The notes under the pieces are model-generated. The model worked only from the letters and a program-made list of their open reading frames with translations, searched no databases and was not told the origin of the DNA. A DNA stretch of 31,125 bases from Tieghemiomyces parasiticus. Lineage: Eukaryota; Kickxellomycota; Dimargaritomycetes; Dimargaritales; Dimargaritaceae. Position numbers and translations under genes: made by a program. This document shows, piece after piece, positions 1-10,026 of this stretch. The stretch is taken from assembly GCA_027575765.1 (NCBI GenBank), contig JANBPT010000550.1, forward strand, positions 1 through 31,125. Reading direction: 5' to 3'. Numbering within the stretch: the first letter of the stretch is position 1; every line of letters begins with the position of its first letter.

Positions 1-19
1 ATATATATATATATATATA
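1..19. repeat. (AT)n microsatellite
   Basis: Perfect alternating AT dinucleotide run that starts at the window edge, so its full length is not visible. It is followed directly by a degenerate ACATATAC tail. Confidence 0.9.
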
Positions 20-723
20 CATATACGAAGAGTATCAATCAGTTACATGGACGAAGGGAGGTGGTGGAGTCGATATTGCCCCGGGTAAACATCTCGGGCA
101 AATGGCACCTCGCCAGATGGACATGTGGCACATGGCTAAGATAACATTGTTTGGCGCAGAGCTAGGAGGTGCGGGCATCGGCCGACACATTCCCCGAGAC
201 GATGCTAGCTGGACTAGGAAGCGACGGGGAGGGGGCTTTGATGAGCTCACATGCGCGGCCTGGCCCTCATCCGGGTGTTCATCTCACCTGGGCGATGGTC
301 ATTTGGGCGAGGCTGGTAGATGAAGGCGGCAATGTTTACACGAAAACTTGAACAGGGCGTATCGGAATATGAAGTGGACACTCAGCTGGTTTTCTCTGGG
401 TACCCGTTGAAACAACGACAAGAAGGGTGACAAAGCCCCGATAGGCACTACTCCCGGTCGCCCGCTGGGACCCTCCTACCGACGGACTATATCGAGGTAG
501 CCTGCTGGTAAGCATCCAATAAACCTCAAGCATGTGCCACCGGCCATGCCTACATAGGAGTGGGACACACGGAGGCTAGCTGTCAATCGTTTATCGCTCA
601 TAGTTGGAACAGGCTGGTTCCTCCCGAGGGGTCGATCCCTCAGGAATTCTGCTAAACTTTGTGACACTTTTATTGGCGCATTCACAGATTGTGTGAGGAG
701 AAATGAGCGAGGGGTTCAATTAT

Positions 724-760
724 AGAGAGAGAGAGCGTGTGCGTGTGGGAGTGTGGGCGG
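724..760. repeat. Compound (GA)n / GT-rich simple repeat
   Basis: About six GA units (724-735) pass into GTGTGCGTGTG-type units. This is an imperfect dinucleotide tract within the 3' flank of the first transporter gene. Confidence 0.7.
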
Positions 761-999
761 GATATGTATGAGTGTGTACAAATATGAAATAGATTAAGGG
801 AGAAAATTAAGTCGAGTATAGGCAAAGTGGCGCTAGGAGTAAAGCAGAAGGATGATGACCAACGGGTTATACATCTGTATGGTCTCATTTCATTGACTTG
901 CCGAACAAGAAAGGGGGGGATCCCACCTATCAACACGATCCCAAATAGCCGAGGCCGCTCGCCCTGTTTATCCCTCGACCGCACATCACAGCACTCTAA

Positions 1000-2802
1000 T
1001 CAAGCGGACTTGGAAAAGGCGCGACGGTCGAGACGAGCGTCCCAAGTCAGCGACAGAAGGTAGGTGATTAGAGCGAGGGTACCGGTGGCCACGAAGATAC
1101 AGTTGTAGTTGAACGGGAACGGGTAGCCGCTGGTAAGTGACCAAGTCCAAAGCATCCCACTTATGGCCGGACCAATGGTACGAGCAAACGACGCCGCACT
1201 ATACGACACGCTGTTGACCGTCCCCAGGTACCGGCGGTCAGGCACCGAGTTATTGATCAGAATGCAGATACTGGTGTAGTACAACACCCCACACCATTCC
1301 TTGAGGGTTAGCAGCCCGAGCATCACCACCCACGTGAAAACCTTAAGCCCATCGTTACCCAGTAAATGAACAATGGGCGCCACGACCGGGTCGATAAACT
1401 CGAGGCGGTGGAGGACGGCAAAGCACGGGAACACGACGGCGCAGAGGGCGACTCCGTACTGGAAGCACCGGAGGGTGCCCCAGATCAGCTGGGCCTTCGG
1501 ATAAAGATAGATTTGGAGATAGATGACGAGAAATCCCGCGGTGGACAGGGCGCCGCCGATGGCTCGGCTGGACATGCCCATGCCACCCAGGCGGGGCTGG
1601 GTGGCAGCCCAGATGGGGAACATCTCATCAATCATCACCGTGAGGAGGGCGACGAGGGCGTAGCCGATGGTGCAGCGGAGACGGTCGCCGGTTAACGCGA
1701 TAGACAGACCGACACTGGCCGACGGTGCAGAATCCTTTGACGAATGGCGGTGGGCGCCATAGGTCTTGGACGGGAGGTCGGTGCGTATCACCGTGTTGGT
1801 CGGGGTGGTCGCCCCGCTAAGGGAGAGCGGGTCGTGAAGGGCGGTGCTGTCGACCATGGTGCCGGCACTGAGCTGGATCATTGTGCTGGCGTGGGCTAGC
1901 AGAGTGCTCGTCTCATCCGGTAGGGTGTCGGCAGAGTGAGAAGACACAGTGCACGAGATGTGGTCACCACCACCAGAGCTAGTTGAATGGTGCACACTGC
2001 CATAGAAGGGATAGCCGTCGGCCTCCGGGATCAATTGCCCTTCCTCCATCACTTCTTGGTATTCTACTATCCCTGCTTCCTCCTCCTCGGTTGCGTTGCC
2101 ATCATCATCCCGGAACGGGCGGTCATCCATGGTTTCCTCAAGGTAGAGGTAGTTGAATACCCAGGCGAGGAAGCTCAGGGCCGAGCAACACATGCAAGGC
2201 AGGAGGTAAGGGAACGTTTTGAACAAAACGCTGCTACCAAACAGCCAGGGTAAGTTCTGCACGGGGTTAGACAGTAGCCCGCCAAGCACGGGGCCAATGA
2301 CACAGCCGATATTCCAGCACAAGGGCAAGGTCGCAAACCCCTTCGCTTGGTTACTCTCGTCGGTCAATTCGCCAACCATGGTCTTGATTGTACTCGTGTT
2401 TCCATTCAGCATCCCCCAAGCGAGGCGCATCACGACGGCCCACGCAAAGGTCTGGCTCATTCCGAACAGGATAGGGCAGACGATAGACCCAGCAACCCCG
2501 ATCAAGAGGACGGGCCGGCGGCCGATGCGGTCCGATAAGATCCCCCAGGCCATACTAGTGGCCAGTTGGGCGACCGAGAAAGCTGCCGCGAGAATACCGA
2601 CATAAAAGCCGACGTAGCGTATGTCGTCCGAGACCTGCAGGTCGCGTACCATAAAGTAAATGAACGGGAACACCAGTGTGAAGTGGATGGGCTCCGTGAT
2701 GGATACGAGCGAGAGGATTCCCAGTTGGCGCCAAGGGAGGGGCGTCATCGGGACGGCCTCGCTCGGGGTCGACAATTTCACGGTGACCGTAGTGGCGGTC
2801 AT
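1000..2802 (-). CDS. MFS transporter, YCR023C / zinc-induced-facilitator-like (paralog A)
   Basis: Twelve-helix major facilitator of 600 residues, single exon. MFS motif A is intact at residues 87-96 (GxxSDRIGRR) after helices 1-2. The region around residues 143-176 (GELTDESNQAKGF, then GPVLGGLL) is the signature of fungal YCR023C/ZIF-like members. A long hydrophilic central loop (about residues 223-363) is acidic and Ser/Thr-rich and carries LPDETSTLL (294-302), a possible acidic di-leucine sorting signal. The C half includes DEMFPIWA and PDRRYLGTVNSVSYSAAS. I chose the ATG at 2802 because it aligns with the paralog's start and has A at -3. The only other in-frame ATG (3069) overlaps a TATATAA box. 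The substrate is unknown; relatives move metal chelators, drugs or organic ions. It is a tandem duplicate of the gene at 5854-7551. Confidence 0.9.
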   Translation of the reverse strand: MTATTVTVKLSTPSEAVPMTPLPWRQLGILSLVSITEPIHFTLVFPFIYFMVRDLQVSDDIRYVGFYVGILAAAFSVAQLATSMAWGILSDRIGRRPVLLIGVAGSIVCPILFGMSQTFAWAVVMRLAWGMLNGNTSTIKTMVGELTDESNQAKGFATLPLCWNIGCVIGPVLGGLLSNPVQNLPWLFGSSVLFKTFPYLLPCMCCSALSFLAWVFNYLYLEETMDDRPFRDDDGNATEEEEAGIVEYQEVMEEGQLIPEADGYPFYGSVHHSTSSGGGDHISCTVSSHSADTLPDETSTLLAHASTMIQLSAGTMVDSTALHDPLSLSGATTPTNTVIRTDLPSKTYGAHRHSSKDSAPSASVGLSIALTGDRLRCTIGYALVALLTVMIDEMFPIWAATQPRLGGMGMSSRAIGGALSTAGFLVIYLQIYLYPKAQLIWGTLRCFQYGVALCAVVFPCFAVLHRLEFIDPVVAPIVHLLGNDGLKVFTWVVMLGLLTLKEWCGVLYYTSICILINNSVPDRRYLGTVNSVSYSAASFARTIGPAISGMLWTWSLTSGYPFPFNYNCIFVATGTLALITYLLSLTWDARLDRRAFSKSA

Positions 2803-3068
2803 GGTTGCGAGGAGGCAGCGGCTTGCGAGAAGGGCGGAGCGGAGAGGGCGGACGGCACGGGCTATCGGAGACTTCAGCAGCGGCAACTGTGGACCAAACC
2901 CTAGTTGGGGCGACGGGACGGGGGGGTGTGATCGCGAACCGGACAGCGGCAGGCTCTGAGCAGAGCCAGAGGGGGGCGGAAGGGAGAAACGAACCGAATA
3001 TGATGCGGCAGTGGGTGGGCTATGGGGCTGACGACGACAACCGACAGGTGGGCTGGATATCCATCCCA

Positions 3069-3075
3069 TTATATA
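3069..3075 (-). promoter_or_regulatory. Candidate TATA box for MFS paralog A
   Basis: TATATAA on the minus strand, 267 nt upstream of the chosen ATG at 2802. It overlaps the only alternative in-frame ATG (3069-3067). If it works as a TATA box, transcription starts downstream of that ATG, which excludes the 89-residue Ser/Pro/Arg-rich extension and leaves a 5' UTR of roughly 230 nt. This rests on sequence match and position only. Confidence 0.45.
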
Positions 3076-3978
3076 CACCGGATTAGACTCTCCAGTAGGC
3101 TGTGTAAGTCGTTGGTGAGCCGAGGCCGACGGGGAGGGCCCCCGTTCCAGGGGCGGTCAAACTCTGAGGGAGACGAGAATCAGTAGCGAACCGGCCCAAC
3201 CGATGGCTAAGCTGGCGCAAGGCCGCGAGGAAGCAGGAGAGAGGGATGGTAGCCCAAACAGTGGGTCCTGAATATAAAAATAACACTGCCACCCACACAC
3301 TGTCTCTCACATCCAGGGTCGTTTGAACAAAAAAAAAACGATTAATGTAGGGGGGTACGAAATGGACGGAGCAAGTGGCCTGAAACCGACAATTTTCTGA
3401 TGGCCGGGTGTACATGGAACCACCTCCCCCGCTAGATCGGCGCATGGGAACCACCAATACCAGAAGTTCATGACAAGTCACTAATACAAGGAGGGGTGGA
3501 GACGGCCGAGAGTGTCGAGGTCGCGATGGGAGGTGGCCTGAAATGGAGAAAAAAAGGGGGCATAGGGAGCAATGGGGCATCATGAGGTGGGGGCCGGGGT
3601 GAGGGAAGCAGTTGACAAGCGTTGAATTTAACCGAAGGGGGGAGAGTTTGCCCGACATCGAAAGAGGACGCTACGCCATCGCTGATGTTCGACACCAGCA
3701 AAAAAAAAACAATGACTATTCACGACCTAACCAACTTGCCTGTAGGGGATCTAGCCGATGAGTAGCGTTGCCCACCCCGCCCACGCACGCATGCACGCCA
3801 TATCAGGTAGATCGTCTACTCTACTGCCCACCGATCCGCCTGACCCTACGGCCTCGGTGCAATCACGACTGGCTTTCCACACCATGTAGACTAGACACCC
3901 GTCTCCTTAATGAAAACAATGTTGAATGACCCAGGGCGGCACGCCTCGTGCACGCGCTACTGGCCCATTGCTTAGCGC

Positions 3979-3997
3979 GTGCGTGTGTGTGTGTGTG
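3979..3997. repeat. (GT)n microsatellite
   Basis: Near-perfect GT dinucleotide run with one GC interruption at its left end, in the spacer between the two MFS genes. Confidence 0.8.
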
Positions 3998-5098
3998 GAT
4001 GTCTGGGGAATGGCCCGATCGACACACAACCCTGTCAGGGGCAAGTTAAACCGCGGACGCACTGATTGCAAGTCTGGTGACCTCTATATCCATGACTCCT
4101 TATTCAATCGGCTAGAAAAGGTCAGAATCACAACAGTTCGCCAGTAAGGGGGTGGGGGAGGGGGTACGGTAAAGCAAGGGCCGGAGTAGACACTGCGGAG
4201 ACCATGGTGCCAGTCAGGAAGGGAAGGATGTGGGGGTGAACGGAAGAGTGCGACGCGCGTGAGCCCGGGTGGCAGGGATGAAACGACGGCCCGGGAAATG
4301 CTGTGGACGGTGGCGGCTGTTGCAACATGCGGACCGGCGGCGAATCCCCCGGCAGGACAAGGCCAAGGGACTTGCGGTTGAGGTTGGGCCTGACTCGGAC
4401 TACCCGGCAGGTAACGGGCGTTCCGACATCCAGGATAATTAAACGACTGATTTGACCTGTGAACCCCACAGCTAATTGGTGTCGGCGTAATATCGGTGGA
4501 GATCACGTAGCAGAGAGGCGGGGGAACCATATATTATAAGGGAGGCGGGGTAAGAATTAAATTGGGCAGGAGGTAAGGAGGACATGACGATACTCGAGCG
4601 GCAGGGGCGGGAGAGGTGCGAGTGAGATGTATGAAACGTACCGTCCCTGGAGCCCCTCTTGAACGATTGTGGGGAAATTTGCGAGCACCACCCTTTGGCC
4701 TATGTATTGATACATATATGAACCTCCGGCCGTGGTGCCAAGGAGGATGCGGCAAATTAATAGGCTCGGCTATTAGGTACTCCCTGAGAATCGGGGCGGT
4801 CATTTGGTCGCCAAGTGAAGGCAAGGCATCGATGGAGTGGGTCACGGCGGTTCATACAGTTGACGGGTCTCGGCCGGCACGGCACCCTCTCATGGCCGGG
4901 GATTGGCCATCTTCCTTTGGCCTCATCGACACTAGCCCCGGAAGGGTAATGGCTGTTACACGACATACAATGAAAATATAGTTAACCAAGGTGGAATGGA
5001 CGAAATTGCCGATGGAAATCCCGCCGTATATCCCATCCTGCACCATTTCACGACGATCTTCGTTTCAAAACATGCTTCGTAGTCGACGCACCGTAAAT

Positions 5099-5152
5099 CC
5101 CCCCCCCCTCCCGTCTGGAGATGGTTCCTTAACGTTTAAGTTGGGGGGGGGG
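5099..5152. repeat. C10/G10 inverted repeat with a nested hairpin
   Basis: Ten C (5099-5108) and ten G (5143-5152) are separated by 34 nt. That interval contains a smaller perfect inverted repeat, CTTAA-CGT-TTAAG (5128-5140). The structure could fold as a stem with an inner hairpin. No gene function can be assigned. Homopolymer lengths may also be affected by sequencing error. Confidence 0.6.
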
Positions 5153-5853
5153 AGAGAGACCTTACTGAGTGAACTATGTGCTCCTCTGTCTTGACCCACT
5201 TACCGACGGCCATAAAAATAGAATTCACTGCTAAATGCTAATGGTCCACGGTATGCATGGTAATCCGGCACATATTCGTTGGAACAGAACTGCCCAGCTA
5301 AACGGTAGCCCCACAATGTGTCCCACTCGTTACCATTTCAGGCAGTACAAAACGCTGGGATAGAAGTAAAACGATTGGTTAATTCTTACCTTTTTTGGGA
5401 TCTGCTGTAACACGTTCTAATTCCAGTGAAGACCAAGCCGGTTTATTGGGATGCACAGGGTATTGGGTGTTATGAATATGTCTAATGACCCTCGATTAAT
5501 ATGCCCTAGACCGAAAAATAGAACCTGGATAGGCTAAGGAGGCGGGTCGGACCAGGGGCGTAACATACCACCGTCATATTGCAGCTTCTGCGTACTTAAC
5601 ATCGCATATATTGCACACGGGGAATTCAGTGCCGTCACTCTACTTGCTAATTAGGCAAGCTGTCGGCCGACATGGTGTATTAGCATAGATCAGTCGCCAC
5701 CCTACTGAGACTCCATGACCTCGTCTATGTGCAGGATACATTGTAGATATTTAAGTAAAGCGGGATATCGATGGTATTCGCCCGGACACTAATGGGTGGA
5801 TACATTACGATGCGTCAGACGACACCCCTCCCCTCCCCTATGGGTGCACCAAG

Positions 5854-7551
5854 TCATTGGGGCGAGGATGTCTTTGATATCGCCCGGCGGTCTAGCCGGG
5901 AGTTCCAAGTTAGCGACATGAAGTAGGTGGCGAGGGAGATCGAGGCCGTCATGACAAAAATGAAGTTGTGATTGAACGGGAACGGGTATCCGGTAGTGAG
6001 CGACCACGAGAATACGGTACCTCCGAGGGCCGGGCCGACTGCACGCGCCAAGGAGGCCGCACTATAGGACACACTGTTAACAGTGCCCAGGTATCGCCGG
6101 TCGGGCACGGCGTTGTTGATCAGGATGCAGGCGCTGGTAAAGTACATGACACTGCACCATTCCTTCAGGGTGAGCAGGGCGATCAGGACCACCCAGGTGA
6201 TGGGGCGCAGGTCACCCTCGCTCAACATCGTATAAACGACGGTGAGACTCGAGGGGCTTGCTTCGAGGTAATGTAGGATGCCGAAGCATGGTACGACGAC
6301 GGCGCAGAGCGTGGTACCGTGACGGAAGCACCGCAGGGCACCCCATGCGTTCTGAACCTTCGGGTAAAGGTAGAGTTGTAGGTATACGACGAACAGGCCC
6401 GACACAGACAGGGCAATACCGATGGCTCTGGTGGACATACCCATACCGCCATTGTCGAACGGGGTGGCGGCCCAGATGGGGAACATCTCCTCAATAAAGA
6501 GCGTAAAGAAGGACACGGCGGCGTAGCCGATAGTACAACGGAGCGGGTCGCCGCTGAGGGCAATGGACAGACCGGCGCGCGGGGAGGCTGGCCCGGATTC
6601 GTTGGCGTCGTTGGAGTCTATCGGAACCGGGATCGGGCCCCCGACCGAGATTGGATTGGCTGACGCGGCGGTGCTGGCCTGGATGGCGGCGTTGGTTGAT
6701 ATCAACAGGGCGGTAGTCTCGTCCGGGAGGTCGTACGAAGTATGTGTGGACGCACTGCTCGAGCCGTGGGCCCGATAATGGGAAGACTCTTCGACGCGGT
6801 GGTGGTGGTGATCGTAGTGGGCGTCGTGAATGGCTTGTTCCTCATCGTCATCAGCAGCAGCGCTGTTTGGAGCGTGGTGTTCGACCGTTTCCACCAAGTA
6901 AAGGTAATTAAGTACCCAGGCCAAAAGACTCAGCGCCGAGCAAACGAGGCAGGGTAGGAGGTACGGGTAGGTCCTGAACAAGACGCTCTGGCCGAATAGA
7001 CTCGGGTAGTGCTCGACCGGGTCGGCCAATAGGCCGCCGAGGACGGGCCCGATAACGCTCCCGGTGTGCCAACAGAACGGCAGGAGCGAGAACCCCTTGG
7101 CCTGGTTACTCTCGTCGGTCAGTTCCCCCACCATAGTTTTGACGGAACTGGCGTTCCCGTTCAACATCCCCCAAAGGATCCGAATCATGACGGCCCAGGT
7201 GAATGTCTTGCTCAGCCCAAACAGAATGGGGCAGACAATGGACCCGGCGACACCGATCAGGAGGATGGGCCGGCGGCCGAAATGGTCTGATGCGATTCCC
7301 CACAACAGGCCCGTTGCAAGCTGGGCGACTGCGAAGGCGGCGGCCAGGACGCCAACATAGAAGCCGACGTAGCGGGGGTCGTCGGAGACGTTAAAGTCGC
7401 GCACCATATAGTAGATGAACGGGAACACCAGGGTCATGTGGATGGGTTCCGTGATGCCGACCATCGCGACCAGAGCCAGCTGCCTTTTTGGTAGCGGGGT
7501 CTCGGTAGGTAACGACCGCGTGCTGGCCGACGAGGAGGACGACGAAGTCAT
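5854..7551 (-). CDS. MFS transporter, YCR023C / zinc-induced-facilitator-like (paralog B)
   Basis: Single-exon MFS protein of 565 residues and close paralog of the gene at 1000-2802. Over the 100 residues from TPLP to the TF after motif A, 77 are identical in my hand alignment. Motif A is present at residues 85-94 but reads GIASDHFGRR, with His90 where the family usually has Arg or Lys. The central loop differs most: residues 225-270 hold 11 His, including four in a row (248-251), mixed with Asp/Glu. Paralog A has an acidic, not His-rich, loop there. LPDETTALL (275-283) keeps the acidic di-leucine motif of paralog A. The first in-frame ATG, at 7551, is the start, behind a short Ser-rich tail. 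The His-rich loop could bind zinc or another transition metal, which would fit ZIF-like relatives, but this is inference. The substrate is unknown. Confidence 0.9.
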   Translation of the reverse strand: MTSSSSSSASTRSLPTETPLPKRQLALVAMVGITEPIHMTLVFPFIYYMVRDFNVSDDPRYVGFYVGVLAAAFAVAQLATGLLWGIASDHFGRRPILLIGVAGSIVCPILFGLSKTFTWAVMIRILWGMLNGNASSVKTMVGELTDESNQAKGFSLLPFCWHTGSVIGPVLGGLLADPVEHYPSLFGQSVLFRTYPYLLPCLVCSALSLLAWVLNYLYLVETVEHHAPNSAAADDDEEQAIHDAHYDHHHHRVEESSHYRAHGSSSASTHTSYDLPDETTALLISTNAAIQASTAASANPISVGGPIPVPIDSNDANESGPASPRAGLSIALSGDPLRCTIGYAAVSFFTLFIEEMFPIWAATPFDNGGMGMSTRAIGIALSVSGLFVVYLQLYLYPKVQNAWGALRCFRHGTTLCAVVVPCFGILHYLEASPSSLTVVYTMLSEGDLRPITWVVLIALLTLKEWCSVMYFTSACILINNAVPDRRYLGTVNSVSYSAASLARAVGPALGGTVFSWSLTTGYPFPFNHNFIFVMTASISLATYFMSLTWNSRLDRRAISKTSSPQ

Positions 7552-10026
7552 GGCTGACCGAACGCAGCGTATTTGTCAGGAGAGGGCGGGTGAGTCACAG
7601 GGATGGTGGGCGGGCGGGCAGGGAGCTGGAAGTGGGGGGCGTGGTGCTGGGAATAGGGAGGGAGGACGAAGGCAGTCACTTTAAGGCCGACAGTTTCAGT
7701 GGTATGCGACCTGTGTCATGTAATGGGGGCTGCGGGATCAAGGGCGGCGAAGGAACCACGTCGAAACTGCGACTGTGGGGGTGGGGAACAGTGTACCAAG
7801 CGATTGGCATGCAAAGTGGGAGTTCGGGCAAACTACTATATGGCACCGTGCTAATTCAAAGAGGGGTTGTTAAGAGACAACTGGGGAAAGGGGTGGCGCG
7901 GAGTGATTTGGCGTCTAGAAAGGACAGTTCTTATAACTGCAGTGTTGACGGGAGAAGTGGACGAAGGAGGGGTACACTCAGGCAGTGCAGCAAGAGCCAC
8001 AGAATATATAGAATAGCCCCATGAGGGAGGGATCCGGGATCTAGCACAGCGAGATCGCTAGTTAAACCCGGGGAGGAGTGGGCCAGTGTTGGTTGGCAAC
8101 AAAATCTGAACACCCAGGGGAAGGCAGGTAACGCAAGGGGGAGCACGCCGGCTCGGGTATGATTCGCAATGGTCTCATCCCAGCCCCTTGCCGTGCGCAC
8201 ATGCCGGGAGGTGGCTGAGTCTTCCTGACTAATATACCCACCAATCGAGCCATAGGCCGGGTATTGCAGCAGGTGGTGAGTCAGGCCTCAAGTCGTCATT
8301 GGTGGTTCTCACCTCTCCCCCTCCACCCACACCAGTGGGTATTGTGGCCCCTTGCGCCTTGGGAGACTCGCCTGGCTTGCGAATCTACCCTACGGCTGGC
8401 TGTACGTTATGATGATATGAAGGCATACTCAGGGAATGAAGAGGGTTTGGCTGACCAGCCAACCACTACGAAAGGTGGAAGCGTGGCCTGCCAGCCCTGC
8501 ATTGGCTAGGTCGTTGAGAGGGCGTGTACCAGCAGGCCAGTCGATGGCCAAGGGGAGTGTAGGGCGTGAGTAGGCTAATGACAGGAACATAGCCCCATAC
8601 ATAATCGAGGTCGTCAATAGATCACTCCCACAAGGGGGCGTAGGAAAGTTGAAGCGGGACTGCATTGTTGACAGTCGGTACGATACCAGGTGGACTAGAC
8701 CGTGATCCCAGTAACCCACGATACCACTTTTCTTTAGCGACGTAGCTCTACAATGATACCGGGTAGGGTCCACAGGGCACTATAATATATGGCGCTAACC
8801 TGCAGCCCTGCATGTTCAGCCCCTGGTAAGCAAGGCATCCATAAAACCATGTTATGACACATAAATGACCCCACTATTTTCCGTTCGTTATCTAATAAAA
8901 TAGACTGGTTTCAATTATACAGATGTGTACGGGGAATAGGCTAGACCCAGCCGTATACAATGTAATACAGGGGGAGGGGGTGGCAGGACATACCCGATAT
9001 TCGACATGGTAGATGTCAAACATGCACCCCTTATCACCTCTCGTCCCCTTAGGATCTAACCAGGCCGGGCCACCCGACTGCTAAGCAAATGTCAGCGTAT
9101 CACCTTGCCATATACTGTAGCTGATATGTGTACTAGCGACTGCCATGTGAGATATGTATGCACGTTGGACCCTTACCAATGGTCAGCACCCGCCTAGCAA
9201 TTTCAACACGCATACCACCGCTTTTTCACCACTCACCAACGGGGTTGTCCCCCGAAAGATGCCTCAAAGGCGAGGTACATGGCACGTCCCTTTGAAGCTT
9301 CTACAACTATTATTATTGCTATTTTGGGGGCCATGTACGGTCGAAGCGGCCACATTAATTCCCAACCCGTGGTGGCTTGCCACAGGCTGTCCTCACCTCA
9401 CATGCGGCACGTTCTTGTCCATACATCGTGGCCCTCTACACCCCTAACGTGATGCGAAACCTGGTAGCTACTTAGTTTACGCAGTTAATATTACTCTAGC
9501 CGTCCCTGATGCGGCTGGTGTAGCACAGGTACTTTAGGGCCTGTCCCTGCATATAGACTCTCGGTATGGACGCCAATGGAGTTTAAATAAGCGACATTGT
9601 GGTGATGTAATAGTGTGGCAGCTATACTAGATGCATCGTTGCATTGCGTAAACGACTGATACCCGCCCTCGATTCACACTAGTAGATGGGTGAGGAAGGG
9701 AGATGGGTAAGGTGTGCTGTAGTGTCACTGGGTGCATTGAAAGCATTTACAATTCGGCCAATACCGTTTTGTGTTTTTTTTTGGGAGGGGGAGGGTTGGT
9801 ATACTATCCGGTAGCCTTCCACACTTTTTGATATGTGCGCTGTAGGTCATTTATGTGTGTATTAGGGAGCGCCAGTAAAAAATGATAACAAGCAGTACGG
9901 GTTAGAAGGCCAACCATATCCGCCACCAATATGAATGGATAAGCGAATACCGATTAGAATACGATACTGGTGACCATCGAGAGTTAATAATAAAATAAAA
10001 TAAAAATGCAATATCGACGGCTACCA
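7552..10026. other. 2.5 kb spacer between MFS paralog B and SEC7
   Basis: No supported gene. The left part is the promoter side of paralog B. A weak TATAAG (minus, 7930-7935) sits inside a short inverted repeat, CAGTT...AACTG (7925-7939), about 380 nt upstream of its ATG. The right end (about 9985-10010) is AT-rich with repeated AAAAT units and is the likely 3' UTR of SEC7. A T-run followed by a G-rich tract lies near 9773-9796. I searched both strands by eye for tRNA B-boxes and found none. Confidence 0.55.

Larger units (their letters stand above)
1..999. other. Intergenic, 3' flank of the first MFS gene
   Basis: I see no gene here. The stretch opens with an (AT)n microsatellite and holds a compound purine/GT-rich simple repeat near 724-760, which begins as (GA)n and runs on with GTGTG-type units. 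The distal part is probably the 3' UTR and downstream flank of the minus-strand transporter that stops at 1000. No canonical AATAAA was found on the minus strand close to that stop. Open frames here are short, low in complexity and match no family I recognise. Confidence 0.6.
2803..5853. other. 3 kb spacer between the tandem MFS paralogs
   Basis: No supported gene. The part next to 2802 is the promoter and 5' UTR of paralog A. The spacer also contains A-runs (near 3330 and 3700), a (GT)n tract at 3979-3997, G-rich tracts near 4147-4166, and a C10/G10 inverted repeat at 5099-5152. Frames such as 3083-3658 (minus) and 4084-4530 (minus) are Pro/Ser/His-rich, have no recognisable domain, and look like chance open frames in GC-rich DNA. 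The part just left of 5854 is the 3' flank of paralog B. Confidence 0.6.

Noticed and set aside
3083..3658. 191-codon minus-strand frame upstream of MFS paralog A
   Set aside because: Pro/Ser/His-rich with no recognisable domain; it lies in the promoter side of the transporter and looks like chance.
8395..8460. Box C/D snoRNA-like arrangement: ATGATGA at 8409-8415, CTGA at 8451-8454, flanking GGCTGG/CCAGCC
   Set aside because: The complementary arm is about nine bases from box C, so no proper k-turn stem forms, and no C'/D' boxes or guide match could be shown.
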